DNA of 64,000 nt from Methanosarcina barkeri str. Wiesmoor (GTDB lineage: Archaea; Halobacteriota; Methanosarcinia; Methanosarcinales; Methanosarcinaceae), in the NCBI RefSeq assembly GCF_000969985.1, contig NZ_CP009526.1:1240001-1304000 (forward strand). The letters run 5' to 3'. Below the pieces are notes generated by a model. The model made no database searches. It had not been told where the DNA came from and was given only the letters and a program-made list of their open reading frames with translations. Positions within the stretch are counted from its first letter, which is position 1. Every line of letters begins with the position of its first letter. The position numbers and the translations under genes are program-made. Shown one piece after another: positions 33,433 to 45,960 of this stretch.

Positions 33433-36075
33433 ATGGCAAATGTACCTCCAATTCCGAAAAGAATTTCTTCTATTAAATTCGGCTTACTGTCTCCAAAAGA
33501 GATCCGTAAAATGAGTTCAACTCCGATCATCACAGCCGACACTTACGACGATGACGGATTTCCAATTGACATGGGGCTTATGGACACGAGGCTCGGAGTT
33601 ATTGACCCAGGGCTTCGCTGCAAGACATGTTCAGGGCGAGCAGGTGAATGTCCTGGACACTTCGGGCACATCGAACTTGTCGCCCCGGTAGTCCATGTTG
33701 GTTTCAATAAAGTAATCCGAAAACTTCTCAGGGCTACCTGCAGGAAATGCAGCAGGCTACTGCTTGACCCTGCACAGAAACAGCATTTTCTGGACCAGCT
33801 TATAGGCATTGAGGAAATCGGACATATGCCCGATGACCTGATTAATGAGGCTTATAAGGAGGCCAGCAAAGTAAAGACCTGCCCTTACTGCAATGAGGAA
33901 CAGCTGGAAATTAAATTCGAAAAACCCACTGAATATCTCGAAAATGGGGAGAAGCTGACTCCTACCGAGATAAGGGACCGTTTTGAGAATATCCCTGACG
34001 ACGACATCCGGGTTATCGGGATGGACCCAAAGAATGCAAGGCCTGAATGGATGATACTTACAGTTCTGCCTGTACCACCTGTTACAGTTCGTCCTTCGAT
34101 TACCCTTGAGTCCGGGCAGCGTAGTGAAGACGACTTGACCCACAAACTCGTAGATATTATCAGAATTAACCAGCGCTTCCAGGAAAACAGGGAAGCTGGT
34201 GCTCCTCAGCTCATTATTGAGGACCTCTGGGAACTCCTTCAGTATCACGTTACAACCTTCTTTGACAATTCTGTCTCAGGGATACCTCCTGCAAGGCACA
34301 GGTCAGGCAGACCCTTAAAAACCCTTTCCCAGCGTTTAAAGGGCAAGGAAGGACGTTTCAGAGGAAGTCTCTCGGGTAAACGTGTTAACTTCTCGGCTCG
34401 TACGGTAATTTCTCCGGATCCAAACTTGAGTATTAATGAAGTAGGGGTTCCTATGCCCATTGCACGGATCCTTACAATGCCCTCGGTGGTAACACCAAGG
34501 AATATAGAGCAGCTCAAAATTTACGTGCGCAATGGGGAGGATATACACCCAGGAGCGAACTACGTACTGCGTCCTGACGGCAGGCGTATAAAAGTTACCA
34601 ATGTAAACAAAGATGACCTTGCCGAAAAACTGGAGTTCGGATGGACAGTTGAACGCCAGTTAAAAGATGGAGATATTGTACTCTTTAACAGACAGCCGTC
34701 TCTGCACAAGATGAGTATTATGGCTCATTCTGTGAAGGTGCTTCCGAATAAGACTTTCAGGCTGAATCCTGCTGTATGCCCTCCATATAACGCTGACTTT
34801 GATGGGGATGAGATGAACATGCACGCCCTTCAGACCGAAGAGTCCAGGGCTGAGGCAAAGATCTTGATGCAGGTTCAGGAAAACATTCTTTCTCCACGTT
34901 TCGGCGGTCCTATTATAGGTGGGATCCATGACCATATTTCAGGACTTTTCCTGCTGACACGTTTTGAGAACCACATCTACGCCGATGACGCTTATGATAT
35001 GCTCCGGAAGAGCAATATCCGAGAGCTGCCTTCCCCTGCAGGATACGATCCCGATGGAAAGCCCTACTGGACAGGAAAGCAAATCTTCAGCCAGATCTTG
35101 CCTAAAAACCTTAATACACAGTTTGCAGCCCAGGTCTGCTCGCACTGTGACATCTGCAAGAAAGAGGAGTGCCCGAACGATGCCTATGTGGTAATCCGGG
35201 ACGGAGAGCTCATTAAAGGAACGATAGACGAGGCCGCCATCGGAGCATTCAAAGGAAAAGTTCAGGACCGTATTATCAAGGAAATAGGCCCTGAAGTCGG
35301 AGCTCGCTTTATAGATAATATGACCATGCTTGCAGTTAGGGCTATTATGCGGACAGGCTTGAGCTTCGGAATTGCTGATGAAGATATTCCGAAAGAAGCC
35401 AGGATCCAGATCAATGAAGTCCTCGGCAAAGCTGAAGATGCTGTGCAGAACCTCATCAAGTCTTATCAGAATAAGGAGCTTGAACCTCTTCCTGGAAGAA
35501 CCCTCGATGAGACAATCGAAATGAGCATCATGCAAAAGCTTGGAAAGGCCAGAGACGAGACAGGTAACATAGCAGACAGCCATATGGGGCTTGAAAACTC
35601 GGCAGTTATCATGGCCCGTTCTGGGGCAAGAGGTTCCATCCTGAACCTTACTCAGATGGCAGCCTGTGTTGGTCAGCAGGCCGTGCGTGGAGAACGTATC
35701 CGCAGAGGATATGCAGGCAGGACATTACCCCATTTCCAGAAGGGAGACCTTGGTTCGGACGCTCACGGGTTCGTAAAGGCAAGCTACAAGAGCGGACTTA
35801 ATCCAACTGAATATTTCTTCCATGCAATCGGTGGTAGGGAAGGTCTTGTGGACACTGCGGTCAGGACATCACAATCAGGGTACCTGCAGAGAAGGCTTGT
35901 CAATGCGCTCCAGGACCTGGAAGTTCAGTACGACCTCACGGTCAGGGATACCAGAGGTGTGCTCGTGCAGTTTAAATTCGGAGAAGATGGGATTAACCCC
36001 ACAAAAAGCGATTTCAGCAAACCCGATACAATCCATAGGATTGTCCGTTCTGTAGCAAACCGGGAGGTGGCCTGA
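33433..36075 (+). CDS. rpoA1: RNA polymerase subunit A' (N-terminal part of beta'-like subunit)
   Basis: An 880-residue catalytic subunit. The NADFDGDEMNMH motif (about residues 452-463) holds the three aspartates that bind the active-site Mg2+. N-terminal cysteines in CKTCSGRAGECPGHFGH and CRKC/CPYC form clamp zinc sites. The bridge-helix and funnel region (for example GLNPTEYFFHAIGGREGLVDTA) is near the end. ATG 33433 is preceded by GAGGTGAG. The last base overlaps the ATG of rpoA2, giving translational coupling to the second half of the split subunit. Confidence 0.98.
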   Translation: MANVPPIPKRISSIKFGLLSPKEIRKMSSTPIITADTYDDDGFPIDMGLMDTRLGVIDPGLRCKTCSGRAGECPGHFGHIELVAPVVHVGFNKVIRKLLRATCRKCSRLLLDPAQKQHFLDQLIGIEEIGHMPDDLINEAYKEASKVKTCPYCNEEQLEIKFEKPTEYLENGEKLTPTEIRDRFENIPDDDIRVIGMDPKNARPEWMILTVLPVPPVTVRPSITLESGQRSEDDLTHKLVDIIRINQRFQENREAGAPQLIIEDLWELLQYHVTTFFDNSVSGIPPARHRSGRPLKTLSQRLKGKEGRFRGSLSGKRVNFSARTVISPDPNLSINEVGVPMPIARILTMPSVVTPRNIEQLKIYVRNGEDIHPGANYVLRPDGRRIKVTNVNKDDLAEKLEFGWTVERQLKDGDIVLFNRQPSLHKMSIMAHSVKVLPNKTFRLNPAVCPPYNADFDGDEMNMHALQTEESRAEAKILMQVQENILSPRFGGPIIGGIHDHISGLFLLTRFENHIYADDAYDMLRKSNIRELPSPAGYDPDGKPYWTGKQIFSQILPKNLNTQFAAQVCSHCDICKKEECPNDAYVVIRDGELIKGTIDEAAIGAFKGKVQDRIIKEIGPEVGARFIDNMTMLAVRAIMRTGLSFGIADEDIPKEARIQINEVLGKAEDAVQNLIKSYQNKELEPLPGRTLDETIEMSIMQKLGKARDETGNIADSHMGLENSAVIMARSGARGSILNLTQMAACVGQQAVRGERIRRGYAGRTLPHFQKGDLGSDAHGFVKASYKSGLNPTEYFFHAIGGREGLVDTAVRTSQSGYLQRRLVNALQDLEVQYDLTVRDTRGVLVQFKFGEDGINPTKSDFSKPDTIHRIVRSVANREVA

Positions 36076-37355
36076 TGAGTATCAGTGAAAGTACAATCGA
36101 TAGTATGATAAAGGACCTGCCTCTCCCTTCGAATATCCTTAATACTCTAAGAGAGGATGTCATCAAAGCCGGAGTAAGTAAGAAGGAAATGGAAGAGATT
36201 ATAGAACAGGTAATGGAAGAATATCGTAGCTCGTGCATTGAGCCCTGTGATGCTGCCGGTGTGGTTGCAGCCCAGTCCATAGGGGAGCCGGGTACTCAGA
36301 TGACAATGCGTACTTTCCACTATGCTGGTGTGGCCGAGATTAACGTTACTCTCGGTCTTCCCCGTCTTATCGAAATTGTGGATGCTCGAAAAATTCCGAG
36401 TACTCCTATGATGACAATTGCTCTTTCTAAAGAGAATCCTGAAGATTATGCTTACGACAGGGAAAAGACAAGAGCCCTTGCCTGGGAAATTGAAGCAACG
36501 AAAATCGATCACATTGCTGACGTGACCACTGATCTTTCCCAGATGAAATTGATAATTGACCTGCACGAGAAGGCGATGGAAGGCAGGAACATTACTATAG
36601 ATCAGGTAAAAGAAAAGTTCAACGAAGAATTGAATGTAATGGTTACCATTTCCCCGGATATAGATAACCAGATTATTATTGCCCCGGGAGAACCTTCTTA
36701 CAGGGAGCTTCTTCAGCTTGCAAAAAGTATCCATAATGTCACTCTGAAAGGGATAGAAGGGATCAAGCGTGTGGTAGTTCGTAAGGAAGGGGAAGAATAC
36801 ACACTATATACTGAAGGTTCGGCCCTGCGTGAAGTGCTTCAGTTCGATGGTGTGGACAAGACAAGAACAAGTACAAATAATATTAATGAAATTTATGAAG
36901 TGCTTGGGATCGAAGCTGCAAGGAATGCAATTATCAAGGAAGCAACAGACACCCTGCGCGAACAGGGTCTTACTGTGGACATCCGGCATATTATGCTCGT
37001 TTCCGATCTCATGACCTGTGATGGAGAAGTAAAACAGATCGGAAGACACGGAATTTCAGGTGAAAAGGCAAGTGTCTTTGCCCGTGCGGCTTTCGAAGTT
37101 ACGGTAAATCATCTGCTGGATGCAGGGATGCGCGGTGATGTGGATCAGCTCCAGGGGGTCACGGAAAATATTATTGTTGGCCAGCCTATCCGTATGGGAA
37201 CTGGAGACGTGCACCTTATAACCAGAAGAAGAGAGGAAATTGAAGAAGCAGTAGAAGCGGCAGCGGCAGAAGCGGCAGCGGCAGAAGCAGCAGAAGCGGC
37301 AGAAGCAGCAGAAGCGGCAGAAGCAGCAGAAGCAGCAGAAGCAGCAGAAGAGTGA
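36075..37355 (+). CDS. rpoA2: RNA polymerase subunit A'' with an Ala/Glu repeat tail
   Basis: The C-terminal part of the split beta'-like subunit (trigger-loop partner, jaw and clamp base). CDAAGVVAAQSIGEPGTQMTMRTFHYAGV marks the trigger loop region, and DLMTCDGEVKQIGRHGISG is near the normal C-terminus. The conserved body ends about residue 390. It continues in a roughly 40-residue tail of AEA repeats, encoded by near-perfect 9-bp units (37247-37352). Such a tail is not part of the usual subunit. ATG 36075 overlaps the rpoA1 stop. Confidence 0.97.
   Translation: MSISESTIDSMIKDLPLPSNILNTLREDVIKAGVSKKEMEEIIEQVMEEYRSSCIEPCDAAGVVAAQSIGEPGTQMTMRTFHYAGVAEINVTLGLPRLIEIVDARKIPSTPMMTIALSKENPEDYAYDREKTRALAWEIEATKIDHIADVTTDLSQMKLIIDLHEKAMEGRNITIDQVKEKFNEELNVMVTISPDIDNQIIIAPGEPSYRELLQLAKSIHNVTLKGIEGIKRVVVRKEGEEYTLYTEGSALREVLQFDGVDKTRTSTNNINEIYEVLGIEAARNAIIKEATDTLREQGLTVDIRHIMLVSDLMTCDGEVKQIGRHGISGEKASVFARAAFEVTVNHLLDAGMRGDVDQLQGVTENIIVGQPIRMGTGDVHLITRRREEIEEAVEAAAAEAAAAEAAEAAEAAEAAEAAEAAEAAEE
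37247..37352. repeat. coding microsatellite-like array, 9-bp units (Ala-Glu-Ala)
   Basis: Units of gcagaagca or gcagaagcg, with some gcagcg insertions early in the array, repeat about ten times up to the rpoA2 stop. The near-identity of the units suggests recent slippage; unit length keeps the frame. Confidence 0.9.
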
Positions 37356-37587
37356 AGGTTTCAAGGTAAAAACCCGAAATTCAACCTATAATTATTTAAA
37401 TTCGTAGCCTGATAGAAGACCAGTTCAGATCAGGTATACATTACCTTTACAAAACTCGGAAAATCCTGATGCAGAAACTTGAGCCTGCGAAGCTCATAAC
37501 CAGAAAATAAATATAAGGCATCAGGTATTTAGAGTACCATATATTCACCGAGCTTGGAAAATCTTTATTAGGAACGAGATAGAGTAG

Positions 37588-37908
<321 letters not shown>

Positions 37909-37928
37909 CAAAAGGAGTTGGCAACGTC

Positions 37929-38354
37929 TTGGGTGAAATAAGACTTACTGCAGAAAGCATCCAGTACATTGCGTTATTTGAAAATATGACAAGAGCTAAA
38001 ATCCTCGACTGTATTCCTGAAGAGGAAAGGCTCGTATATGTCGTAAAACAGGGTGATATGGGACTTGCTATAGGCAGAAATGGGGAGAATATAAACCGTG
38101 TTAAAAAGGCTCTGGACAAACCAATTGAACTTGTGGAATATTCAGATGAACCTGTCACCTTTTTGAAGAACGCCTTCGGACCTGTGTCCGTGAGTTCAGT
38201 AAACATTATAAACAAAAATGGCAAGCGATTAGCTTATGTAGAGGTACCCAATAAAGAGAAGGGGCTTGCCATAGGCCGTAATGGTAAAAATATAGAAAAA
38301 GTAAAGATGCTTGCCCGTCGTCATCACAATATAGAAGATGTGATCCTGCAGTAA
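37929..38354 (+). CDS. nusA: archaeal NusA-like transcription factor (two KH domains)
   Basis: A 141-residue protein consisting only of the two KH domains of NusA. Each carries a GxxG loop, in AIGRNGENI (about 50) and AIGRNGKNI (about 117). The archaeal form lacks the N-terminal polymerase-binding and S1 domains of bacterial NusA. It binds RNA and is thought to affect transcription termination. TTG 37929 has GGAG about ten bases upstream and lies 20 bases after rpl30e. Confidence 0.95.
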   Translation: MGEIRLTAESIQYIALFENMTRAKILDCIPEEERLVYVVKQGDMGLAIGRNGENINRVKKALDKPIELVEYSDEPVTFLKNAFGPVSVSSVNIINKNGKRLAYVEVPNKEKGLAIGRNGKNIEKVKMLARRHHNIEDVILQ

Positions 38355-38382
38355 TCTAACTTAATTTACATTGATCCATTAA

Positions 38383-39452
<1,070 letters not shown>

Positions 39453-39520
39453 TCGCTTATGCGGGTTGCCTCGATATAAAAATTATAGATCTAGATTATA
39501 TTTGTTTAAAAGGTATTAGC

Positions 39521-41713
39521 ATGGGACGAAGGAAGAAGATGGTCGAGCGCGTAACGATGCTCATGAATGAACCGACAAAAATTAGAAATATCGGGATTGT
39601 TGCGCACATTGACCACGGAAAAACTACATTATCGGACAACCTGTTAGCCGGTGCCGGCATGATTTCAAAGGAACTTGCAGGCAGACAGTTATTCATGGAT
39701 TCCGACGAAGAGGAACAGGAAAGAGGGATCACTATCGATTCCTCTAACGTTTCCATGGTTCACAATTTTGATAATGAAGACTACCTGATTAACCTGATCG
39801 ATACTCCCGGACACGTTGACTTTGGCGGTGACGTCACTCGTGCCATGAGAGCCGTGGACGGAGCTGTTGTTGTCGTGGATGCAGTCGAAGGTACAATGCC
39901 GCAGACCGAGACCGTGTTAAGGCAGGCACTCAGGGAACATGTTAGACCTGTACTTTTCGTTAACAAAGTAGACAGGCTAATCAATGAGCTTAAGGTCGAT
40001 TCCCAGGAAATGCAGATCCGTCTTGGAAAAGTCATTGACCACGTGAACAAGCTCATCAAGAACATGAACCCTGAAAAATACAAGGAAGGCTGGAGAGTCG
40101 ATGCTGCAGCTGGAACTGTTGCTTTTGGGTCAGCTCTTTACAACTGGGCAATCAGTGTGCCCATGATGAAGAAAACCGGGGTCTCTTTTAAGGACGTATA
40201 TGATTACTGTAAAGCCGGAGACATGAAGTCCCTGGCAGAAAAGTGTCCTTTGCACGAAGCTGTTCTTGATATGGTTATTCACTTCCTGCCAGACCCTATT
40301 GAAGCCCAGAAGGACAGGGTAAAGGTAATCTGGCATGGAGACGAGAACTCCGAAATCGGAACTTCAATGACCCATGCAAATGCAGACGGAGACCTTGCGT
40401 TCATGGTGACTGACATTTCAGTTGACCCACACGCGGGCGAAGTTGCAACAGGAAGGCTGTTCAGCGGTTCTTTTAGCCGTGGTATGGAGGTCTTTACTTC
40501 AGGGACTGCAAAGAAAAGCAGAGTCCAGCAGGTCAGTATCTTCATGGGTCCGGAAAGGCTTGAAGTGGACAAGATTCCTGCAGGAAACATTGCTGCAGTT
40601 ACCGGTTTAAAAGAAGCAATCGTTGGGTCCACAGTTACAACCCTTGATGGAATGGAGCCTTTCGAAAGCATTAGGCACGTGAGCGAACCTGTGGTGACTG
40701 TGGCTGTGGAAGCAAAGCATACCAAAGATCTGCCCAAATTGATCGAAGTGCTCAGACAGGTTGCAAAGGAAGACCCGACTCTTCAGATAACTCTTGATGA
40801 GGAAACCGGGGAACACCTTATGGCAGGTATGGGAGAACTTCACCTTGAGGTTATTGCCCACAGGATCGAAAGAGACAAGAATGTGGAAATTACCACAAGC
40901 AAGCCAATTGTCGTTTATAGGGAAACCATTAAGAAGAAGATCGAACCTGTAGAAGGAAAGTCTCCAAACAGGCATAACAGGTTCTATATCTATGTGGAAC
41001 CCCTTGATCTTGAGATTGTCAGTGCTATCAAGTCCGGTGAGATCCATATGAATCTGCCCGAGCTTGAGCGCAGGCAGAAGCTCATTGATCTCGGAATGGA
41101 AAAAGAAGAAGCAAAAGGTATTGTCGGGATCTTCAATTCCAATATCTTTATTGATATGACCAAAGGTATCCAGTACCTGAATGAGACAATGGAACTCATA
41201 CTTGATGGGTTTGAGGAAGTCATGCGTGCAGGCCCGCTCACAAGGGAGCCTGTAGCAAACGTGAAATGCGTGCTTGTAGATGCAAAGCTTCACGAAGACG
41301 CAATTCACAGAGGTCCGGCTCAGGTTATTCCAGCTTCAAGGCAGGCAATTCAGGCAGGCATGCTTATGGCAGATGACACTCTGCTCGAACCTTATCAGAA
41401 GGTTTTTGTTCAGGTGCCCCAGCTTTTAATGGGTGGTGCAACAAAGGAACTGCAGGGCCGCCGTGGAATTATTCTTAACATGAGTACGGAAGGAGACCTG
41501 GCAATTATCGAGGCCAGAGTGCCTGTAGCTGAGATGTTCGGATTTGCAGGTGAGATCAGGTCTGCAACTGAAGGACGTGCTATGTGGAGCACTGAATTCG
41601 GAGGCTTTGATATTGTGCCTACCAGTATTCAGAACGACATTGTAGGCCAGATTAGAGAAAGGAAGGGCTTGAAGAAAGAATTGCCCAAGGCTTCTGACTT
41701 CCTTTCAATATAA
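39521..41713 (+). CDS. fusA: translation elongation factor EF-2
   Basis: A 730-residue translocase GTPase. G-motifs are [13 protein letters not shown] and NKVD. Near the C-terminus [13 protein letters not shown] carries the histidine (about residue 596) that becomes diphthamide in archaea and eukaryotes. It drives tRNA-mRNA translocation on the ribosome. ATG 39521 follows AAAGGT. A perfect hairpin terminator directly after the stop ends this transcription unit. Confidence 0.98.
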   Translation: MGRRKKMVERVTMLMNEPTKIRNIGIVAHIDHGKTTLSDNLLAGAGMISKELAGRQLFMDSDEEEQERGITIDSSNVSMVHNFDNEDYLINLIDTPGHVDFGGDVTRAMRAVDGAVVVVDAVEGTMPQTETVLRQALREHVRPVLFVNKVDRLINELKVDSQEMQIRLGKVIDHVNKLIKNMNPEKYKEGWRVDAAAGTVAFGSALYNWAISVPMMKKTGVSFKDVYDYCKAGDMKSLAEKCPLHEAVLDMVIHFLPDPIEAQKDRVKVIWHGDENSEIGTSMTHANADGDLAFMVTDISVDPHAGEVATGRLFSGSFSRGMEVFTSGTAKKSRVQQVSIFMGPERLEVDKIPAGNIAAVTGLKEAIVGSTVTTLDGMEPFESIRHVSEPVVTVAVEAKHTKDLPKLIEVLRQVAKEDPTLQITLDEETGEHLMAGMGELHLEVIAHRIERDKNVEITTSKPIVVYRETIKKKIEPVEGKSPNRHNRFYIYVEPLDLEIVSAIKSGEIHMNLPELERRQKLIDLGMEKEEAKGIVGIFNSNIFIDMTKGIQYLNETMELILDGFEEVMRAGPLTREPVANVKCVLVDAKLHEDAIHRGPAQVIPASRQAIQAGMLMADDTLLEPYQKVFVQVPQLLMGGATKELQGRRGIILNMSTEGDLAIIEARVPVAEMFGFAGEIRSATEGRAMWSTEFGGFDIVPTSIQNDIVGQIRERKGLKKELPKASDFLSI

Positions 41714-41731
41714 GCGGAACCTCTTCCGCTT
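41712..41731 (+). terminator. terminator after EF-2
   Basis: Eight-base perfect arms aagcggaa and ttccgctt surround a cctc loop, followed by ttcctta. The hairpin starts at the stop codon. Confidence 0.75.
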
Positions 41732-42065
41732 TTCCTTAATATTTTATGGATGTACCTATCCTCAGACAGGATAGAAAAGAGTACCCGGACCGATCTGGAA
41801 GGGAAGAGTATCCCTATTGGTTCGGGAATACGGCTAATCGGAAAACTTTAAAATAAGATATGCCTATATTGGGAAAAGCAGTCCAGACCACTGGTAATTT
41901 ACAAAGCGGCGGTTCAAGAAAGTATCCGGAAAAGGAAAACTGGCAATATTGATCGGATAAAGGAATATAGAAATGATGAGTCAATATTGAGATCCGCCCT
42001 AATCTTAATATAGTAAATATTTGATATACGAATGAAACTCATCCAGAATTACAGGAGATTATAAT
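41732..42065. other. promoter region of EF-1alpha
   Basis: About 330 bases without a gene. A TATA-like taaatatttgatat near 42013-42026 and a ribosome site aggagatt near 42053-42060 serve the next gene. Nothing else was recognised. Confidence 0.55.
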
Positions 42066-43334
42066 ATGGCAGCTGATAAACCGCACATGAACTTAGCAGT
42101 GATTGGTCACATTGACCACGGAAAATCAACATTTGTAGGACGCTTAATGTACGATGCAGGAGCTGTACCTGCACACGTTATCGAGAAGTATAAGGAAGAA
42201 GCAAAGCAGAAGGGCAAGGAATCCTTCGCCTTCGCATGGGTTATGGACTCTCTTAAGGAAGAGCGTGAAAGAGGTATCACAATTGACATCGCTCACAAGA
42301 GATTCGACACAGACAAGTACTATTTCACAGTAGTAGACTGTCCAGGCCACCGTGACTTCGTAAAGAACATGATCACAGGTGCTTCCCAGGCTGACGCTGC
42401 TGTCCTTGTTGTTGCAGCTCCTGATGGTGTAATGGCCCAGACCAAGGAACACATTTTCCTTTCCAGAACCCTTGGCATCAACCAGCTTATTGTTGCAATC
42501 AACAAGATGGATGCAGTTGAATACAGCGAGAAGAGATACAAGGAAGTTGTCGAGCAGGTCTCTGGTATCCTTAAGATGATCGGGTTCAAGCCAGGCGACA
42601 TTCCATTTGTCCCAACCTCTGCATTCTACGGTGACAATGTTGTGAACCACAGTGAGAAGACCCCATGGTACAAGGGAGTGACTATGATGGAAGCTCTTAA
42701 CAACCTCAAAGTACCAGAAAAACCATCCACCCTTCCTCTCAGGATCCCTGTGGAAGATGCATACACAATTTCCGGTATTGGAACCGTGCCTGTAGGCAGA
42801 GTCGAAACCGGTACCATGAAGAAGGGCGACAAGGTAGTCTTCATGCCAGGCGGAGCAGCCGGTGAAGTAAAATCCATTGAGATGCACCATGAAGAAATTC
42901 CACAGGCTCTTCCAGGAGACAACATTGGCTGGAACGTTCGTGGTATCGGCAAGGCTGATGTCCGCAGAGGAGACGTTTGTGGCCATACTGACAACCCACC
43001 AAAAGTAGCTGATACGTTTGTAGGACAGATTGTCGTTCTGCAGCACCCCTCAGCAATCACTGCCGGATACACTCCTGTCTTCCACGCCCACACTTCCCAG
43101 ATCGCATGCCAGCTGATCGAGCTTAACAAGAAGCTGGACCCGAAGAGCGGGCAGGTAAAGGAAGAAAACCCGACCTTCCTTAAGGCCGGAGATGCAGCAA
43201 TCGTTACCATCAAACCAACAAAGCCGATGGTTATCGAGCCAGTAAAAGAAATTCCACAGCTCGGCAGGTTTGCTATCCGTGATATGGGTATGACCATTGC
43301 CGCCGGCATGTGTATGAGTGTTAAACAGAAGTAA
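42066..43334 (+). CDS. tuf: translation elongation factor EF-1alpha
   Basis: A 422-residue GTPase that brings aminoacyl-tRNA to the ribosome. G-motifs [13 protein letters not shown] and NKMD are present, with domains II and III following (for example [15 protein letters not shown]). The codon choice is strongly biased toward a small set, as expected for a highly expressed gene. ATG 42066 has AGGAG about eight bases upstream. It is followed by rps10 after 36 bases. Confidence 0.98.
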   Translation: MAADKPHMNLAVIGHIDHGKSTFVGRLMYDAGAVPAHVIEKYKEEAKQKGKESFAFAWVMDSLKEERERGITIDIAHKRFDTDKYYFTVVDCPGHRDFVKNMITGASQADAAVLVVAAPDGVMAQTKEHIFLSRTLGINQLIVAINKMDAVEYSEKRYKEVVEQVSGILKMIGFKPGDIPFVPTSAFYGDNVVNHSEKTPWYKGVTMMEALNNLKVPEKPSTLPLRIPVEDAYTISGIGTVPVGRVETGTMKKGDKVVFMPGGAAGEVKSIEMHHEEIPQALPGDNIGWNVRGIGKADVRRGDVCGHTDNPPKVADTFVGQIVVLQHPSAITAGYTPVFHAHTSQIACQLIELNKKLDPKSGQVKEENPTFLKAGDAAIVTIKPTKPMVIEPVKEIPQLGRFAIRDMGMTIAAGMCMSVKQK

Positions 43335-43679
<345 letters not shown>

Positions 43680-43865
43680 TCGAGAAATAGAGACAGGCTA
43701 CAGAAATCTTCTGTATCCGGTCTTGCAAACTTCTTTTCCACTTATTTACTTTAGAATAGATTATTTTCCTCAGTATAAATTTATGAGGAATCTGCCGGCG
43801 GCTGTCAACTCCGAAGTTCTTCCCGCCAGCGTTTCTACAAATTTTGTCTTCTTGTAAATCTGATC

Positions 43866-44771
43866 TTGCTTAGATATGGGCTTGCAGATATTTTCCTTAA
43901 TGGCATCTTTTTTTTACTCATTTTTCCTTTATTTTACCTTTTTTCCCTTATTCCTCTTTTTCTTTATTTAGGACCAACATTTCACTACGTAGAGTATACC
44001 CTAACCGATAATAAAAGTAAAACAAAAGAAAAAGTAATAGTGGATTTGCCATTTTCAACTATAGTAGACTTTAATAAATCAAATGGAAGTATCCCTGCAG
44101 ATGAAGAATACTTTTTTAAATACTATTTTAACAACACATATTTACAACAACAGGAAGAAATGAGAAAACAAAATGCAAATACACAATGGAATATCTTAGA
44201 AAAAGAAATGGCCAACTCCTCAAATTATTCTTTATCTTCCACCAGTATACCATGGACGCTTAGATTAATCATTGATGTGCCAGGTTATATCTGGCGCAAT
44301 GGTTGCTCTCCAACTGCGGCTGGAATGGTACTAGGATATTGGGACGTCCATGGATATCCTAACTTTCCAGGTGAAACTACACTAATAGACGAATTAGTGA
44401 ATGCAATGGGTACATCATATAAATGGCCATTTGGAGATGGAGCAACTTGGCCGTGGCGTGTTAATGATGGTATATTATCTGTTTGTAGAAATCATCATTA
44501 TAATAACTTTCAGGCAAGTGAGGATGTTACAGTTTCATGGGCTGAGATAAAAAACGAGGTGTATGCAGATAGACCTTTCGTACTTAGCATGCTTAACGGT
44601 GGAACAGGTAATGGTCATAATAAAGCCTATAATCATCATAGTGTTACTTGCATGGGATGTCTTGATGGAGATCAAGATTACGTTTATATAAAGGATACAT
44701 GGGATAGAGATATTCACTTCTTGGCCTATCGTGACTGGACCGCAGTTATGGCAGTATGGGTGAGACCTTAA
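43866..44771 (+). CDS. membrane-anchored C39-like peptidase domain protein
   Basis: A 301-residue protein with an N-terminal hydrophobic anchor (about residues 10-38) and a papain-like fold of the peptidase C39-like class. Catalytic candidates are Cys about 147 in NGCSPTAAGMVLGYW, His about 258 in NHHSVTCMG and Asp about 277 in IKDTWD. It probably acts outside the cell on peptides or proteins. The TTG at 43866 has no ribosome site, and the segment after it contains a run of eight T, so the true N-terminus is uncertain. A relic of a related propeptide occurs at 45961-46283. Confidence 0.75.
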   Translation: MLRYGLADIFLNGIFFLLIFPLFYLFSLIPLFLYLGPTFHYVEYTLTDNKSKTKEKVIVDLPFSTIVDFNKSNGSIPADEEYFFKYYFNNTYLQQQEEMRKQNANTQWNILEKEMANSSNYSLSSTSIPWTLRLIIDVPGYIWRNGCSPTAAGMVLGYWDVHGYPNFPGETTLIDELVNAMGTSYKWPFGDGATWPWRVNDGILSVCRNHHYNNFQASEDVTVSWAEIKNEVYADRPFVLSMLNGGTGNGHNKAYNHHSVTCMGCLDGDQDYVYIKDTWDRDIHFLAYRDWTAVMAVWVRP

Positions 44772-44807
44772 TCACCCATTACATTTTTATACTGTTGGGG
44801 TAAGTAA

Positions 44808-45497
44808 ATGTTTTACAAGAAAATGAATAAAAAAATAGCTTTTTTGGTATTCTTAATAGTCGCTCTTGTTGGAATATTGTTTATTCTCGATACTATTTTA
44901 ATTGGTCCAGGGTTGCCTCCTTCAGAGGAGATGCCTAGGTGGTATATCCCTGATACATATAAAGAAAATGAGCAGACATGTACATTACTTTTTCCGAAGA
45001 TTTCTCCTTACTGCAATATGGTGAACATTTCTGATGGAAAATTTATGATTGTTTGGTATTTTGACGATGAATCTGAATTTTTGAAAGGGGAAGATGCCCT
45101 TTATCGATATTTGGAAGAAAATGGTAGTGTTTTCCAGCAGAAATTAAATATTAGTACAGAGCTTCAGGAGAAAATTAAGAGAGATAAAGCTAATAATACC
45201 TGGGGCCCAACTGTTGGTTCTCATTCTTTTAACGCAACAGGGTACGAAAGTCCTGAAACGTCGGGATATTTTCTAGTATATGAGAGACCTTTTCTTGAAA
45301 CCAGAGAAGATTATTTCGTAGCTTATTACGGAATTATGGGCCTAACGAATCTTACTGAAGAAACACCAGAGCTGAAAAAATTGATTGCAGAATCATATTA
45401 TATGTCTAATGAAGAAGGAAATGTTGATGGCTTAGAACTATCCGAAAATAAACCATCTTTTTGGTTCTCTTTCTTCTTATTTTTATTTATTTTTTAG
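44808..45497 (+). CDS. membrane-anchored hypothetical protein
   Basis: I do not recognise this 229-residue protein. It has an N-terminal membrane anchor (IAFLVFLIVALVGILFIL), an extracellular domain with two cysteines (CTLL and YCNM) and several NxS/T sites, and a second very hydrophobic C-terminal segment (FWFSFFLFLFIF). ATG 44808 has GGGGTAAG just upstream. It begins 36 bases after the C39-like gene and probably shares its transcript, so it may be a partner or inhibitor of the peptidase; that is inference. Confidence 0.65.
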   Translation: MFYKKMNKKIAFLVFLIVALVGILFILDTILIGPGLPPSEEMPRWYIPDTYKENEQTCTLLFPKISPYCNMVNISDGKFMIVWYFDDESEFLKGEDALYRYLEENGSVFQQKLNISTELQEKIKRDKANNTWGPTVGSHSFNATGYESPETSGYFLVYERPFLETREDYFVAYYGIMGLTNLTEETPELKKLIAESYYMSNEEGNVDGLELSENKPSFWFSFFLFLFIF

Positions 45498-45960
45498 GAG
45501 CAATAAGGACAAATTCCTGTCATTTTGATGGTGGAATACAGCCTGTCAACTTTAACAAAACAACAAATCCAAATTTTTTGGTTTCATAGGTTAAAACAAT
45601 TCTACTGTTAAAACAATTTTACTCAGATGCATGCACAATAACGGTAAGTTCCCGTCCTTCGACCTCTTCAATTGATTACAATATAGTCAAAATTAGATAA
45701 TTTATAACCAAATCATTAAACATTAAAAATATTGGTAAGCAATTCAGACTCAAAATCCGCTTGAAAATTGCATTGTTAGAGAGACTGGACATAAAACTTA
45801 TAAGGAGTTAAGTAAGAAAAGTTTATGGAGTTTGAAAGTACTTGTCAGAGAACCCGAACTCCATAAAACATGCCCTAAGAGACATTATTATGTTAGCTTT
45901 GCGTATATTTAAGCTTACTAAATCTTGCCTCCTAGGTAAATTGTACAGGAGTGAAATAAA
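45498..45960. other. intergenic region with an 11-bp inverted repeat
   Basis: No supported ORF. A perfect inverted repeat, tttatggagtt (45822-45832) and aactccataaa (45857-45867), has a 24-base loop. Translated scraps around it resemble coding DNA (for example KTYKELSKKSLWSLKVL), but I cannot name a family. Confidence 0.45.

Noticed and set aside
43866-43990. Frameshift at the T8 run in the C39-like gene start
   Set aside because: The frame from TTG 43866 is open through the run and gives a sensible membrane anchor; the alternative frame closes at once.
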